NCBI GenBank assembly: GCA_045541305.1
Contig: JAZQIV010000099.1
Span: forward strand, 1 to 8,151
Source: RGIG3009 sp045541305
GTDB taxonomy: Bacteria > Bacillota > Clostridia > Oscillospirales > Acutalibacteraceae
DNA: 8,151 nucleotides
Reading direction: 5' to 3'
Numbering within the stretch: position 1 is the stretch's first letter; each line of letters begins with the position of its first letter. Below, in pieces: positions 6,914-8,151 of the stretch. Under the pieces are notes generated by a model, which saw nothing but the letters and a program-made list of their open reading frames with translations, was not told where the DNA came from and made no database searches. Both the position numbers and the translations under genes were made by a program.

Positions 6914-6924
6914 CGCTGTGTGTA

Positions 6925-7416
6925 TTAGCTGTTTCGACGTTCGTTTTCCCATTCGATGAACTGCTGCACCGAGAACATACCTTTGGAGAGCATGAGGAAT
7001 TTATCGTTGTAATCGTCCACCGTGGAGGCTGCCACCAGCACCATGTAATTAAACAATTCCTCACCAAGGATGCTTTCGCGGAAGCTGGACACCACACGGA
7101 AACGAATCTCACCATCCGACAAATCGTAATCGAAAGAGCCGTTCACCAAACCGTAGTTGGCAATGCAAACTGCAAGTGCCGCATCCACGCGCTTGTCTTC
7201 TGCAATTTTGAACGGCATGGACGAAAACAGCGAGACCACCTGCGCACGGGGATTCACCGCGATCAGGATATCGATCGGAAGATCCTCACCACGCGCACCG
7301 CACGTAATGACCAGATCGTCATCGTGACGCGTAAAATTCCAATCACGGGAACTCAGGGTCTGGCAAATCGTTTCGTACACCGCTTTTGCCTGCTTCATAA
7401 TTTTTTCATCTACCAT
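6925..7416 (-). CDS. YbjN-family (type III secretion chaperone-like fold) protein
   Basis: A soluble 163-residue protein that I assign to the YbjN family (PF10722), small alpha/beta proteins resembling secretion chaperones. Their biochemical role is poorly defined; E. coli YbjN has been linked to stress and motility regulation. The assignment rests on the overall pattern: an N-terminal helix, a strand with DDDLVITCG (about 32-40), NYGLVNGSFDYDLSDGEIRFR (about 87-107, given here in outline), where a conserved Asn and Gly precede a strand pair around 'DGEIRFR', then a long helix ending in VDDYNDKF (133-140), as in family members. There is no signal peptide or membrane segment. The ATG at 7416 has GGAGGTG about 7 bases upstream. 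It follows the AAA+ gene by 31 bases, and a strong hairpin lies 11 bases after its stop. Pairing with an EccA-like ATPase fits a chaperone/remodeller role, but that is inference. Confidence 0.82.
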   Translation of the reverse strand: MVDEKIMKQAKAVYETICQTLSSRDWNFTRHDDDLVITCGARGEDLPIDILIAVNPRAQVVSLFSSMPFKIAEDKRVDAALAVCIANYGLVNGSFDYDLSDGEIRFRVVSSFRESILGEELFNYMVLVAASTVDDYNDKFLMLSKGMFSVQQFIEWENERRNS

Positions 7417-7447
7417 GAATAAGCACCTCCGTTTTTATTATACAACA

Positions 7448-8151
7448 TTAGACAAAGCCTAATGCTCTATTCTGTTTTTGCATGATTTTTTTGAATTCCT
7501 TTTCGGAGCTGGCCGCCGCAAAATCTTCTTTTGTCAGCACCGAGGAATCCTCCTTGTTCAGCTGAGAACGCAGCACCGCTTTGCCCCAGGTCCTTTCGAA
7601 CAGATTGCGAACGAAGCGGGCGTTGCTGAATTCTTTGGATTGCAGCACCTCATCCGGCAGCGAGGTGAAATAGGCTTTAACAGCCGCTTCGAAGCCGTCG
7701 TGATACGTGAAGTTCTTGCGAACCATCAGCATGAAAATATCAAACAGCTGCTCGCGTGTGTAGTTGGGAAATTCGATGACATACGGCATGCGGCTTTCCA
7801 ATCCGGCATTGGCTTTCATCAGATTGTTCATTTCGTCGGTATACCCCGCCATGATGACCACCAGATCCGAACGGTGATTTTCCATTTCGGCGATCAGGGT
7901 ATCGATAGCTTCGCGCCCGTAATCCACCGTGCTGTAGCTATCTCCGCGATACAGAGCATACGCTTCGTCGATAAACAGCACCGAGCCGTAAGCATCCCGA
8001 CACATGGCCGCCGTTTTGGGAGCCGTTTCGCCAACGTAGCGACCACAAAAATCGCGGCCGGAATGTTCAAAGAAATTACCGTTGCGCAAAATGCCTTTTT
8101 CTTTCAGAATTTTGCCGATCACACGCGCCACCGTGGTTTTACCGGTACCGG
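7448..8151 (-). CDS. SpoVK/CbbX/EccA-type AAA+ ATPase, C-terminal part (5' end outside window)
   Basis: This is an AAA+ ATPase of the SpoVK/CbbX/EccA group, whose members remodel partner proteins as hexamers using ATP. The reading frame is open to the window edge, and its first visible residues are GTGKTT (8149-8132), the Walker A motif, so the N-terminal part lies outside the window. A GTG that could be taken as a start (8131) falls inside this motif and is not a start. Counting from that first G, I see the group-typical YVGETAPKT pore-loop region, Walker B SVLFIDEA (about 56-63), a sensor-1 stretch VVIMAGYTD (about 97-105), the arginine-finger segment GLESRMP (about 116-122), and the lid motif NARFVRNLFE (about 176-185). 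The gene ends 31 bases before the YbjN-family gene, so the two are probably co-transcribed. The family is secure. The substrate is unknown, and there is no Rubisco gene or sporulation context in view to choose between CbbX and SpoVK roles. Confidence 0.93.
   Translation of the reverse strand, partial: GTGKTTVARVIGKILKEKGILRNGNFFEHSGRDFCGRYVGETAPKTAAMCRDAYGSVLFIDEAYALYRGDSYSTVDYGREAIDTLIAEMENHRSDLVVIMAGYTDEMNNLMKANAGLESRMPYVIEFPNYTREQLFDIFMLMVRKNFTYHDGFEAAVKAYFTSLPDEVLQSKEFSNARFVRNLFERTWGKAVLRSQLNKEDSSVLTKEDFAAASSEKEFKKIMQKQNRALGFV

Noticed and set aside
7437..7442. TATAAT on the minus strand between the ATPase and YbjN genes
   Set aside because: A perfect -10 box by sequence, but no -35-like hexamer lies 16-18 bases upstream, and transcription starting about seven bases downstream would begin in the ribosome site of the YbjN-family gene.

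Overview
The window looks like Firmicutes DNA, most likely an anaerobic clostridium of the Oscillospiraceae/Ruminococcaceae kind. This rests on near-consensus GGAGG ribosome sites 5-9 bases before almost every start, roughly balanced base composition, a BspA-type leucine-rich repeat protein, a PrsW-family protease, a YcxB-like protein and a SpoVK/CbbX-type AAA+ ATPase. The species cannot be named from the sequence. All eight genes lie on the minus strand and read from high to low coordinates. They are packed with gaps of 20-66 bases and cover nearly the whole window. No tRNA, rRNA, CRISPR array, insertion sequence or attachment site was seen.

Layout in the direction of transcription: (1) a SpoVK/CbbX/EccA-type AAA+ ATPase, cut by the window edge just before its Walker A motif (8151-7448); (2) a YbjN-family protein (7416-6925); (3) a perfect 13-bp hairpin (6913-6883); (4) a membrane protein with about three TM segments, two Rossmann/TrkA-N-like lobes and a C-terminal RyR domain (6858-5023); (5) a cytoplasmic TIR protein with 13 BspA-type leucine-rich repeats (4998-3352); (6) an SLC13/ArsB/NhaD-type ion transporter (3331-2204); (7) a PrsW-family intramembrane protease (2182-1322); (8) a perfect 11-bp hairpin (1317-1290); (9) a PPP-type metallophosphoesterase (1255-551); (10) a YcxB-like membrane protein, cut by the window edge (524-1).

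The most interesting part is the four-gene block 6858-1322, tightly spaced and bracketed by the two hairpins. It joins a TIR enzyme with an intact candidate catalytic glutamate and an LRR sensor-like array to a membrane protein that carries nucleotide-binding lobes and an RyR domain, followed by an ion transporter and a membrane protease. My inference is that TIR activity makes or consumes an NAD-derived nucleotide that the TrkA-N/RyR membrane protein responds to, giving a Thoeris-like two-part logic with membrane ion flux as output. No step of this is shown by the sequence. An ordinary envelope-stress or ion-homeostasis operon is the main alternative. The flanking ATPase, YbjN, phosphatase and YcxB genes may be part of the same locus or simply neighbours.
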